Positions 20,993-31,385 of a stretch of 64,000 nucleotides of DNA are shown here, one piece after another (position 1 is the first letter of the stretch; each line of letters starts with the position of its first letter). The notes below the pieces were generated by a model. That model was given only the letters and a program-made list of their open reading frames with translations, ran no database searches and was not told where the DNA came from. Source of the stretch: Trichosphaerium sp. ATCC 40318 (lineage: Eukaryota > Discosea > Flabellinia > Trichosidae); contig JALMLS010000093.1 in NCBI GenBank assembly GCA_038496445.1, forward strand, positions 124,001-188,000, read 5' to 3'. The translations under genes were made by a program, and so were the position numbers.

Positions 20993-23397
20993 ATGCTAGC
21001 GCAAGTGCGTGCTGTTGCCAAGGTATCAACACAGCCGCTATGCTGGGAGCTGGTAGAGAAGGCTGTAAGTGAGGTAGGCGTATAGTTTGCCCGTTAGTGT
21101 CCTCATTGTTAGGTTGAACGCAGCGTGCGTGTGCGAGAACTTGATGATTGGTACAAAGTTGACCACAAACGCTTAGCCAATTTTTCGTCGTTCCAAGACA
21201 TCCTCACGCGGTGCGTGGTTCGCAAATGGTAGTGTCACATCATTTGTAGGAATTTCAACAGTTCTGTACCAGAGTTGCTCACAACTGTATATTCTGATCA
21301 CCCGTGGTTGCCGTGGCGTGTGGGTACCGTTTTATTGCTCTACAAAAATTACAAGTGTCAAGTTTGTGCATAGGTAGAATGAAGCAGTCGTATTGGTCCA
21401 ACGACGCAAACTGCGTTTTGTTTATGCGTCATGTACCGACTATTTTTGTACACGGCACCTTACACGCAATCTAGGCGGAAGACGCTTTTGGTATAACTCT
21501 CTTGTCGGATTGGTACTCTTGCTCCACGCCTAGTGTAATAGGGCTTGGTGGCGGCTCGTTTCTAGGGTATGCCCTCAGCCTATCCTGTCCTGCAAAGAGT
21601 ATAAACAGTGGTTGCTGACAGCGCCAATAGGCGGTTCAATCACTCACTCTTACATGCTCTCCGCTATTTTTATCCTGACTACGACTGGCAACCAACGCGG
21701 TTTGGTATGTCAAGCCTGTTTAGTGGTTCACCTCAAACTTTGTTGTAAGGATCTGCACCACACAAGTTTTGGAACTCTTTAGATAATCAAAGGGCTTTAA
21801 TGAGACATGTGCGGCACATGACTGTCATATGATTGTCCAGTTCTTACACGGCGATAATAGGTTGAGAAACAGCTTGGTATCAGTCAGATACAGGACTGGT
21901 ACAAAGTGCGTGTACAGCAAATCAAGCAACATGGTGGCACTGGCGTCTTAAAGTACGCTATAGCTGCTTGTTGCATACAAGTATTCTTATGCTTAAACAG
22001 GTTGTACAATGATTCCAAGTTGCATCTTTTACAAGCCATGTACCCCGAGTTTCGATGGCTCTCATGGAACTTTGGTACTAACTTGTTTGCACGTTTTAAA
22101 GCAGAGCAGCTGCTTACTTGATACTTCAGACACGACACCACGCAATTCAATACACAAGCATAATTTTGATGACTACGTTTGCCATGTGCGGTATATGCCA
22201 ACGTGACTACATTACTTACGTATGTGGTAGCTAGAAAGCACATTAGGTATAGTTGATGTAGAAGATTGGTACAATATAACAACGGTTAAGCTCCTAGCCA
22301 CCACTAAGGGTCTCCGAAAGTAAGGACACCAATGTTAGTGATGGCACTGTATTTAATTACTTGTAGCTTATTTCCATCCATTTTGTCATTCTTGCAGTGG
22401 GCCTATCCTTTCTATGAATGGATACCCTGGCGCTTTGGCACGTGGCTTAAACGTCGTTATGAACCACAATCTTACATTGTTGTTAGCTATGGCCTCTACT
22501 ACCTTCTTTAACCTCAAGGAAAACCAACGGTACTTTATACGCAAGGTGCATTTTTGGCAATCTTATAAGGAACAGTGGGCACTAACAGAGCTAAAGGTGG
22601 AACAAGCGTTGGATATAAAGGATGTGTATGATTGGAAGACTGTAACAATGACACAAGTCATACAACATGGTGGATTTGGAGTGATGAAGCGGCATGGCTT
22701 GTCGCTGAAAACCATGCTTAGCAGCTTGTATCCTGACGTCGATTGGCGAGAAAATACTTCAGGTTAGTCTCATGTTTATCAGTTGGTCTCATGTTGTACA
22801 GGATCGTTGTTGCCAAAGTACTGGAGGCCCAGTATTTCGCATACCGCGTTTTTTAAGCTAGTAGCTACAAAGCTGAGTATACAGTCTCTTGACGATTGGT
22901 ATAGAGTATCACACAGAGAGCTAATACAGCATTGTGGTGTTGAGATACTACAGAAGTGGCCCGGAATAATAATGGAGACATATCCTGATCACAAGTGGGA
23001 ACAGAGGAAGTTTGTGCAGAGGGACAAGCGAGCCACACAAAGGTGGTTATATACAGCAGTGCGTCATACGTTTCCCGATCACGACATACTGGAGGAGTAT
23101 GAGATATCATTTGGAGACGGCGACCGCTCCGTTACCTTGGATATCTTTGTGCCAACGCTGAACCTTGGCTTGGAATATCAAGGTGCACACCACTATCATG
23201 ACATTAACGCTTTTGGACCATCAGCGATACAATCTATCCGCGATATCGACAAGACTTCACTGTGCCAAACTCAAGGCATCACGTTGGTGCATGTGCCTTA
23301 CTGGTGGACACACAAGCATGTAGACGCGCTCTGCGCGATGCTGAACCAACACAAGTACGCCACTGTCAACAATCCAAACCCGCTCACAAAAAGATAG
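20993..23397 (+). CDS. DWY-repeat protein with C-terminal PD-(D/E)XK-like domain (copy A1)
   Basis: The start MLAQVRAVAKVST at 20993 could be a mitochondrial presequence. Six copies of a repeat of about 60-65 residues follow: a helix ending in an L-x-DWY-x-V motif, a Gly-Gly motif, then a S-L-x-x-A-L-x-x-x-YP-x-x-x-W-x-x-x-xF end (for example LLHALRYFYPDYDWQPTRF). In repeats 1-4 a phase-2 intron separates the Gly-Gly part from the YNxS part; repeats 5-6 lack it. The C-terminal 140 residues carry EEYEISF, LDIFVPTLNLGLEYQG, DIDKTSLCQTQGITLV and VPYWWT. This D...ExQ...K pattern resembles restriction-endonuclease-fold domains such as DUF723 or RAP. I recall DWY repeats in early-diverging fungi and other protists, without a function. 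Stop 23395-23397. Confidence 0.7.
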
Positions 23398-23639
23398 ACC
23401 AGATGCTCAGGTAGCAGGCGACACGTCCACTCTGTCGTTGGTGCCTTCCTTAGATGATATCAAAGGTACCAAGCATAGCAGTTTTACATTTATACATAGT
23501 CTTGAGGTTTTGACTAATTAGTGTTTAATTATAGACCGCAAGCTTATGTTCTGCGATGCAGGTGTAAAATATGTACAATAGTAGTTGGCATCAGAATTGT
23601 AAAAATACGGTAAAAATTAACAACAGCTGATATCCTTTG

Positions 23640-24259
23640 TTATTGCAGGGCTGCTTGGGTGACTGTGTTGGTAGTGAGATCACGTGCCAGTCTTCCCTTT
23701 TTGTCCTTAATAGTAACCAGGGTTTTGTCGTGTTGCAGCAGCACTTGGCAAAGCTCTGTGTTGGACCTCATGGCCGCCTTGTGTAGAGCAGTTTGTCCAT
23801 CCGAGTCTGACACAAAATGGGTTAGTGGAAGTGCATGTGACATGTGACGAGGTACCTTGTATTGTCACGTCCGCTCCATTGTCTATGAGTAGTTGTACTG
23901 TCTTCATTCGCGCCGCTGTGGCAGCTCTGTGTAACGGTGTGGCGTTTGAGGAAGTTTTCGCGTTAACGTTGGCTCCTGCATCTAGTAACCATTTACATAC
24001 ATCCTCATCTCCTCTGCGGGCTGCGTAGTGTAGCTGAGAAGCTGAATGAGATTTTTGTCGTTCCCGTTAACGGAAATGAAGCGTACAGCAGTGTAACCGA
24101 ATTTATCGGTTATTTTGACATCCTTTCCCCTGTCCAGAAGCCTTCTAACCTTGGCCTTGTCTCCTGTGCTAGCAGCACCTCTACCACACTCATTATTGTT
24201 GTACAGCGGCTATTAGTTGTGTAATGTATTGCTTACGCGACAGTACGGAGGAAGTCCAT
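23640..24259 (-). CDS. Small ankyrin-repeat protein
   Basis: The start MDFLRTVA at 24259 is followed by an intron and about four ankyrin repeats: GDKAKVRRLLDRGKDVKITD, SQLHYAARRGDEDVCKWLLD, ATPLHRAATAARMKTVQLLI, and GQTALHKAAMRSNTELCQVL. The repeat ends AGANVNAK and NGADVTIQ are canonical. The tail KDKKGRLARDLTTNTVTQAAL ends with TAA at 23640-23642. The length, about 160-170 residues with no other domain, resembles stand-alone ankyrin adaptors such as gankyrin-size proteins; no specific partner can be inferred. It sits antisense between the two DWY-repeat genes. Confidence 0.75.
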
Positions 24260-24495
24260 CTCTGAAAGCGATTGTGTAGCAGTTGTACCAATATCGCATT
24301 CACACGTGCGCCCATCGCCGTGGGCGTGTCCTGCCATTTGGTAGAAGGCAGCTGGTCGCTTTGGTTCAAACAAATGTCAAAATCATTTAGCGCTACATGG
24401 AATGTACGCGTGCCCGTCTACATACATCATTGTGGGGCGGGGCACACGGTCTGTAAGTTATGAACGATCGTATGCTACCGTTTGCTCCCCACGAC

Positions 24496-25981
24496 ATGGG
24501 CAAGGCTTGTTTATGCCTAATGGGTGCGATTTACCGTTAAAATGATCAATAACAATTAAATGTAGTTTTGTTAAAACAGAGGCGGCGTACAGAGCACAAA
24601 TGGACGTTGCTGCATGTCAATTGGCTGTGAAAACACATAGCGACTGGTACAGTGTTGGCACATGCGACATTGAGCATTTGGGCGGAAAGGCGTTCCTCGC
24701 AATGTACTTTGGGCTTTCGGTTTCGGATTTAGCTTTTTGGTTGACACACTACATTCAGGTTTGGAGGCTCACTGGCAAAGGCTTTACAACACGCATACCC
24801 GTCGGTAGAGTGGGAATTGCGGCGATTCAAGTGCGTCAACTGGATGCAATCTTGTTCTTATTCATCACGCAGGAACTCTCCACAACGTTTTTGGCATTCA
24901 CTGGAGCACCAGCGCCAGGCGTTTGATAGCTTTGGTCAGGCCTTAAATGTGAAAGTGTTAGACGACTGGTATGACGTCACTGGCATGGCACTGCGACGAC
25001 ATGGTGCTGCCGGATTACTCACATCACAGTCACGCATTCATCCAATTGTTACTACGTTTTTTGCGTTGACAAGTTGAGTAGATACAACAGTTCCTTGTAC
25101 CGTGCCGTACAAGCACTCTACCCGCTAAAAAAATGGAAGCCGAGTGAGTTCGTGTACGTCCATCCGGCGTTGTCTGGCAACTTTGCAATCACTCCTTTTG
25201 TGTTAGAGATGTCGTGTGCTAACAGGATATTGCATTCAGGTGTTTGCCGAATGGTCATTGGGCTTCATTAGCTAACCAACGCCAATTGTTCAACAAGATT
25301 GCACAAAAATTATCACTCAAGACAGAAGCGGATTGGTTGGGTATAACAGATCGTGTGTTGTGCGCACACGGAGCAGCAGGGCTCTTAAAAGCCAAGTACG
25401 TCCCGTTCGTTCTTTATTTTAAGAGCGATTGAATGCTACATACACAGCACGTTTTTATTTTGGTAACTGCATAGGTACAATTACAGCATGTCATTGGCGC
25501 TCAATAGTATATACCCTCAAGGCGATTGGCGTGCATTTAGAACAAAGTAAAAAGAGTGAGTTTGGTTGTTGCATAATTCTCATATTTTTCTGTTAGGCGT
25601 GTCAAGAACTACTGGCGAGATTTGCCCAACTTGACAGGATTTGTTTCAAAAGTGGAATCTGCACTTTGTATGAAATCTCCGTTGGAATGGTGCGGTTACT
25701 GTTGATGCTTGTTTATAACAGGTGTCTTGCTTACAGGTATTGGGTGTCCAAGCCACAGTTGGCTGCTCTAGATGGTGGCGGCTTGCTCAATTACTTTCCA
25801 GGCTTTTTGACGGCTGTACATCCTCACATAGATTGGGATATGCGCCGAATGAGACAAGGCGACAAGCGTACAATGCAAAGGTAATTAATTGTTCTTCCTC
25901 GCTTTCTTTGTTGCCCGTATTCAAGATTTTGATTGTAGGAAGCTAACAACGAGAATCCACGCACTCATACCCGTTTCGTGA
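24496..25981 (+). CDS. DWY-repeat protein lacking the nuclease-like domain (copy A2)
   Basis: Proposed start MGKACLCLM at 24496, spliced to EAAYRAQMDVAACQLAVKTH; ATG 24600 is an alternative. Four repeats of the DWY family are visible: HSDWYSVG with a YPSVEW end, LDDWYDVTGMALRRHGAAGL with YPLKKWKPSEFV, EADWLGITDRVLCAHGAAGL with YPQGDWRAF, and a fourth ending VHPHIDWDMRRMRQ. The protein then shows GDKRTMQR and stops 13 residues later (TGA 25979-25981), exactly where A1 and the 57-59 kb copy continue into the nuclease-like domain. Phase-2 introns interrupt repeats 2 and 3 at the same site as in A1. Could be a functional short form or a decaying paralogue. Some junctions (24700-24900, 25560-25740) are uncertain. 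Confidence 0.55.
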
Positions 25982-26103
25982 TAAGGTGATTGGTGTGCAG
26001 ACGCTTACTTGTAGTGTAAAAATAGGATTGAATTTGTTATTGTTTATTGTGTGCAAGTGCAACTGACAAAACAAATAAAGGCACGTGTATTTGTAAAGGG
26101 AAT

Positions 26104-27410
26104 TTAGTTGCATCCCTTCCATATGAATAAGTCTGGGACCCGCTGCTTACCGTCAAACCCTCCAAAAATGGCAGCGCCTTCTTTAACTGGGCAAGCTGCA
26201 ATCCATCCTCTAGAAAATAATTATTTTCATGCGGTCGCAATGCACGTGGTTTTGTACCTTGGTTTTGGGGTCGTGCTGTCCTGTGGTACTTTGCTCCAAG
26301 TTCTGGTAGCGGTGTCCAGTACAAATCCATCATTTGTAAACTGACCCGAACCCATATGACCTACAACATACTTGTATTATGCATCTCGTTAAGTTTATTT
26401 AATTCGGTTGAATGTAGTACCTTGGTCTTTTGGAGCAGGCTTAACCTCACCGCCCCATACAAATACGTTTCCGTTTTGTAAGAGACAACTGCCAAACTAC
26501 GCACAAGTACTGTATTAGTATCCTACCATTGATTTCTGGCTTACCACGCTCCTGGGACAAGGGGCTGTCCCTTTGCTGTCCATTTTGGACCACACGCTTG
26601 TCTTGATATCGAGAGCGTACACGTCGCCAAGCTCCTCACCATTGAAGCCGAATAATACGAAAACGGTGCTGTCAGTGGCTACAATGCTGGCGCCCCCTCT
26701 TTGACCAGGGGATGGACCGGTTGCTTCGATGCATGTCCATGACTATGGCAAGTGGTAAGCACCAATTAAAGATAGTTATCTGAGTTGGGCAGGCGTGGTG
26801 ACCTTAAAAAGAAATACCTTGGTTTGCGTGTCAAATTGCCACAGATCGTCCCATCTACCACCACCTTGTTTGCAGCCGCCGAATACGAAGATTCTGGTTC
26901 CATTGGAGGTCATTGCTTGATAGGATCTTGGCTACACGTGCATGTCAATGCAAGCGACATGAATATGTGGGCGTACAGGTGGTGGATTTTGGCAGTCTAT
27001 TGCGTTCCAAGTGTTGTTTGCAGTGTCGAACACAAAAAAGTCATTAAGCTCTTTCGCAGGTACAGCAGTTCTACCTCCAAATACGTAGCTTGTGACGTGT
27101 TAGCACTCTGTTTTTGGATATAAATGCGTACATCGACTTTTCGACAACGGCAGCGCTGTGAGCAACGCGTAGAGATGGTGCTTGTCCTATTTACCGACCA
27201 ATTTAGAAAAAACCGTAAATTTGCCCGTGCACCTTTAGTTTCGGCGGTGCTCCAAGTTTTGGTGTTCATATCGTAGGCGTGAACTTGACTGCCTATCGGG
27301 ACACGTGGTACATTCTCGCCTCCAAATACGTACAGGACGCCATCGACGCAGCTAACAGAGTGAGAACTTCGCCCAACAGGGCCTTTTGGTGCTGTTGCTT
27401 GACTCCACAT
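26104..27410 (-). CDS. Kelch-repeat protein
   Basis: Start MWSQATAPKGPVGRSSHSVS at 27410; stop TAA 26104-26106. Kelch motifs recur in successive exons: VDGVLYVFGG with HAYDMNTKTWS, YVFGGRTAVP with FVFDTANNTWNAI, and later units down to FVLDTATRTWSKVPQ and GAAIFGGFDGKQRVPDLFIW. I estimate five or six blades, about 330 residues, enough for one beta-propeller and no other domain. The spacing of motifs resembles the nitrile-specifier/tea1-like cytosolic kelch group. A binding scaffold role is expected; the partner is unknown. The junctions in 26400-26960 were not fully resolved. Confidence 0.75.
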
Positions 27411-27508
27411 TTTGTTGCTAACACGTAGCGGAACTATTTTGACATATGAGCTTATTTTATTTTAATTAGCCCAATAGCTGGCTTGTATTTTTTTTACAAA
27501 AAGATGTT

Positions 27509-30281
27509 CTAAATCGCAACGACAGACGACGGCAACAAAGTAAATCTGTACACCCCTGTATTTGACCGCTTCAAACGTGATGTACGTTCTGATGCTCTGG
27601 TTTTTTGCAATTAGCTTTGGAACGCATTGATGGAATTAAATGTTGGTACCTTTTAGAAGTGACTATGAGCTCCCACAAATCGTCTACCATAACTCGATTT
27701 ATGTTAAAATAACCATGGAACTGTGAGTTCATGTTTCTGTCCAGATCTGACGTGTCAACGACATCCATGTCAATCTTTCCGCCGAGGAACCCTGATTTGA
27801 TGGATGCAACTAACAGTCGTGTAAGTGTTAATTAAATAAAATTAAACCGGCTTGTGCTATGTGTTTAATATGTCCACGTGTGGTTATTTATATCAACAAC
27901 AAACCAGAACTAGACGTACTGCCAAAGTTCTTTTGCCTGGTGAGAGTGCCTGATGCTTTTACAGCAATGTCTCGCGAGTCAGCGTATAAAGTGATATTTT
28001 GTGTGTACTTGAAGGTATATTAGTTCTGGTGCAAACAAAGAGGGCGCGGTGTACCGGTTTGACGTCATCGTAGTCGTGTACAAATGTTGAAAATTCGTAT
28101 TCCGGGTTGAGGAAGATGAGGTTTCTGAGTTCTATCCTTCTGTCGTTGACTGGCTCTGTGTTGATGCTAAGGCGACTGTTTAATTAATGTCAAAATCCAG
28201 TAACGCTTGTAAGGAGAGCGTTTGTTTTGCAAATACCCGCTTGGTTGTGCACGAGGGAATTGATGCTCTTCTTCAGACTCATCGGATAGCATAGAACCTA
28301 GGAACGCACCGGGCTGTCGTGAGAATATTGACTTTGTCGTTGCAAATGATCGGAGGAAGAACCGAGCGCCCAAACTAACATGCGCGAAAGCGCGGTTAAA
28401 AAACTAGATGGTGTAGAATGCTGCGGACCTGTGGCACATTATGTGCAAGATCTTAATACCAGCGACCTCCAAGCACTTGAGGAATCGCTTAAAATCTCTA
28501 TGTGTATCATTGTCTAGGCGCGAATCAGATGTTAATTCTCTCTGGTTGCAAAAAAAAAAGGCAAGAAAGTGAGGTTGGGTAGCGTACCAGATGCTTGGTT
28601 GTGTGCGCACCAATATAGCAATGGACTTGTAGCGCTTGGCCAGTTGAATACAAATGGGCGAATGTGCTTTGGAAAGTTGCCTAGCGCCAAGAACTGACCA
28701 AATCGCTTCAATGCGTCATTCAAATCATGGTACAATCTAACGCGTGGTTAGACATGTGTGTGGGTTGGTAATGTGTTAAGAATTGTTGCTGGGTTTACCC
28801 GTGTATGAACAGTATACCCTCAGAGCCACCAGTAGGTATCCATTCCTTATCCAAAACCATCTTGTGTCCTAAATTTACCTCGTATAAGCACAACAGGAAG
28901 GGTTTATAGGAGCTTGAAGCGCTTACCACCAGGTTCCCGGTTTTCCAAAGAGATTGTGACCGAGTTAACGTCCTTGGAGGATGGCTGGAATCCAGTGACC
29001 TGTATTTGGTGATCCTTTTGGTTGATGGACAAGCCCAACGATGTCTACGCTCAATGGCAAGGTGTTAACTTTCAAAAAACAATACAAATAAAAAAATAAA
29101 GCCAAACAAGACGCACCAGCTCTTTTTCATCGTCAATGTGCAGCCACGCTTTTTTTTCAAGTAATTCTTTGATTGCGTTGCGACCTAGATACTATTTAGG
29201 TGGCGCGTATGTTATCCACACTGTGGCGTCATAGGCCAACACGTGCTGACAAGTGTGAGTGCTGACAGCCGTACCTGCCCTTCCTCTCTTCACTTCTGTT
29301 GGCCCTGTGATGAACTTTACAATAGGATACCCCTTTTGGTACACAGCGTCAGTTGTTTGTTACAGGTCGTACATAACAAAGTGTCCCAAGTAGTAAGTAC
29401 CTTAAAAAAATTGCCAGAAACACATGTTTCTGAGCATGCTACGCCAACTTTGAGTGCTGTCTTTTCGATCCACCACCGCCCTCCAGCGTTAGTCGCGAAT
29501 ACAATTCTAATACAGAATGTCAGTGAGTCTGGGCGGTGATTTGTATAGTGCGTGGAGTCTAACCTTAGGTTGACGAGCATGTTCTTGGTATCACTCTCCA
29601 TGGATTCAAACGGACCCAGAGGCGTGCCGTTCTCCCAATACCCCTTCAAATATTCGCCTTGAAACGATGTATCGATCCAAGTGCCTCTGCCATGAGGTTT
29701 GCCATCTTTGACTTGCCCGGCGTATATGCACTTCTGCCTAGAGTCGCCAAAGAACGATCGCACTTCGATTTCGTAGTGATCACGTGTACCATTTTCAGTG
29801 TCCACCACTGAATGTGTCGGCATGATAGCGCCAGTGCAGGTATAGAATGCCCTTTTAAAACAAAGATTGAGTTGGTCTTTAAATGGATTCGGGATAATGG
29901 AGGGTTGTGATCCCACCCCAGTCCTATTGGTTAACATACCGTATGACCATTGGATAAATCACAAAGAGTATGCTTACGAGCAAGAACATCCCCACTCCGC
30001 CAAGGAGGAGCGGTACATAAGCCTAAATATATGTTACCCATTGTTAATACATGGTTTCTTATGGTTCTTGTTTATGGGTCGTTGGGTGTGCGTACCCTGG
30101 CATCGTAGTACATGGAGAATATAAAAAAGATAAATAAACAACCATAAGTTATAAAGAACAAAACGCGCAGCAGCCACCCCACCATTGGAGAAAGTACTCC
30201 TGTTGCTATAGATACAAATGCCATGAGTATAAACTCTAGTGGTGGTAAGCAAAGCACAGCAAAAAACAAAAAGATGACCAA
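27509..30281 (-). CDS. Membrane protein with MORN motif and alpha/beta hydrolase (DUF900-type)
   Basis: The N-terminus (start 30281) has hydrophobic segments MVIFLFFAVLCLPPLEFILM, RVLFFITYGCLFIFFIFSMY and, in the next exon, VGMFLLVSILFVIYPMVI. A MORN-like unit follows (YAGQVKDGKPHGRGTWIDTS, GEYLKGYWENGTPLGPFES). The second half is an alpha/beta hydrolase of the DUF900/esterase type: nucleophile elbow CHSMGARF (about 28360), preceded by DLNDALKRFGQFLALGNF and PFVFNWPSA, and followed by LRNLIFLNPEY and ITLYADSRDIAVKASG. The Ser of HSMG and downstream acidic residues suit a serine hydrolase. Substrate unknown. About ten introns. The last exon, ending at 27509, is my best frame but not certain. 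Confidence 0.65.
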
Positions 30282-30343
30282 CTGTCACATAGAGATAAAT
30301 AACATCATATAGTCATTTTTTTTGTATGAGCCTATTGCAGTTC

Positions 30344-31274
30344 TTATTCGTCCAAAAACGCACCCAGGATGTAGTTATCGACGCGTTTGAAGAGCGCGAT
30401 TTGTAAGCCGAGGTATACTGCAAACAAGAGGGCATAGAGGATGACGTATTCTATAGACCAACTTCTGGGTCTGCCATAAGATGCTCTTAGAAGTCTGTTC
30501 CACTGCCGACGTTTCATAATCCAGAACGTCCTAAACTGCGTCAGGATATTGATGCAATCAAAGTAAACAACGTACTGCTCCAGTTCAGCGTACAACGGCT
30601 TCTTCGGCTTCGACAGCAATGACGTCCTCTCTGAGCGTGATCGTCCAGAAGCGGCCGAGCGACGCTTTACCGACGGTATTCTTAAGGAAAAGCGCTTTTT
30701 GCTGTTCGCTTTTCTGTTGCGTATTTCTTCTTCGTCAGAATCGCTTGTTGAGGATGTATTTATCACTTTAACGGGTCAGGTGAGGGTTACTACGCTGTTT
30801 GAAGTGAAGGGTGATGGTACCCAAATATTTGAAAAAAGGGTGCTGAACAGCTTTTACAAAAAAATTAATATGAAAAGTCGTACTACCACTCTCCTTGTCT
30901 CCGTTCTTATTACGCTTGCGTGTACCAATAACGCCTGAAACTGTTTTTCTTGAAGGTGTAAACGTTGTTTCATTGCGTGTGTTGCTTTTAGGCGTGGTTT
31001 GGTCGATAGGAACAATTATTGGGTTCTCAACGCTATCATCTCCTGGTTTTTCATTGGTACTCATTGTTTTATCAACTTCACACTGCCATTTGGCGCTATA
31101 GGTTGAGGGACAGACTAATATTGAGCTTTGGTAATGCAGCTTATCGCGTTGACATTTTGGTGACTTAACCACACCCCGCTTTGTCGCATTCAACCAACAA
31201 GATAGAGCTACAAATATAGGTGTAGTGAATTCCTTGTCAAGTTGGGTGGCACGTGCTAAGGTCCTCGATGCCAT
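30344..31274 (-). CDS. Unrecognised protein with basic/Ser-rich region and C-terminal membrane segment
   Basis: The N-terminal exon is open from 31274 (MASRTLARATQLDKEF), but a second Met at 31064 (MSTNEKPGDD) may be the true start. It is low complexity, Thr/Ser/Lys-rich. After one intron (about 30890 to 30790) the second exon carries SDSDEEEIRNRKANSKKRFS, a Ser/Arg-rich stretch (RRSAASGRSRSERTSLL) and YAELEQYVVYFDCINIL. A hydrophobic helix (about YVILYALLFAVYLGLQIALF) then precedes a short tail with stop at 30344-30346. This looks like a tail-anchored or single-pass membrane protein. I recognise no family. Confidence 0.5.
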
Positions 31275-31385
31275 TGGGTTTAACTACGTGTTAATATAGG
31301 GTTGTGAACGTAAAATACATCCAAGTAGAGTACAGTCTATGTTATTGTACAGTTAATTGCAATTGTTAATCAATAAGTCCCAGCA

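Noticed and set aside
30699-31101. Plus-strand frames opposite the minus-strand membrane-tail gene
   Set aside because: The minus strand has the coherent acidic/basic and transmembrane pattern; the plus frames are hydrophobic shadows.
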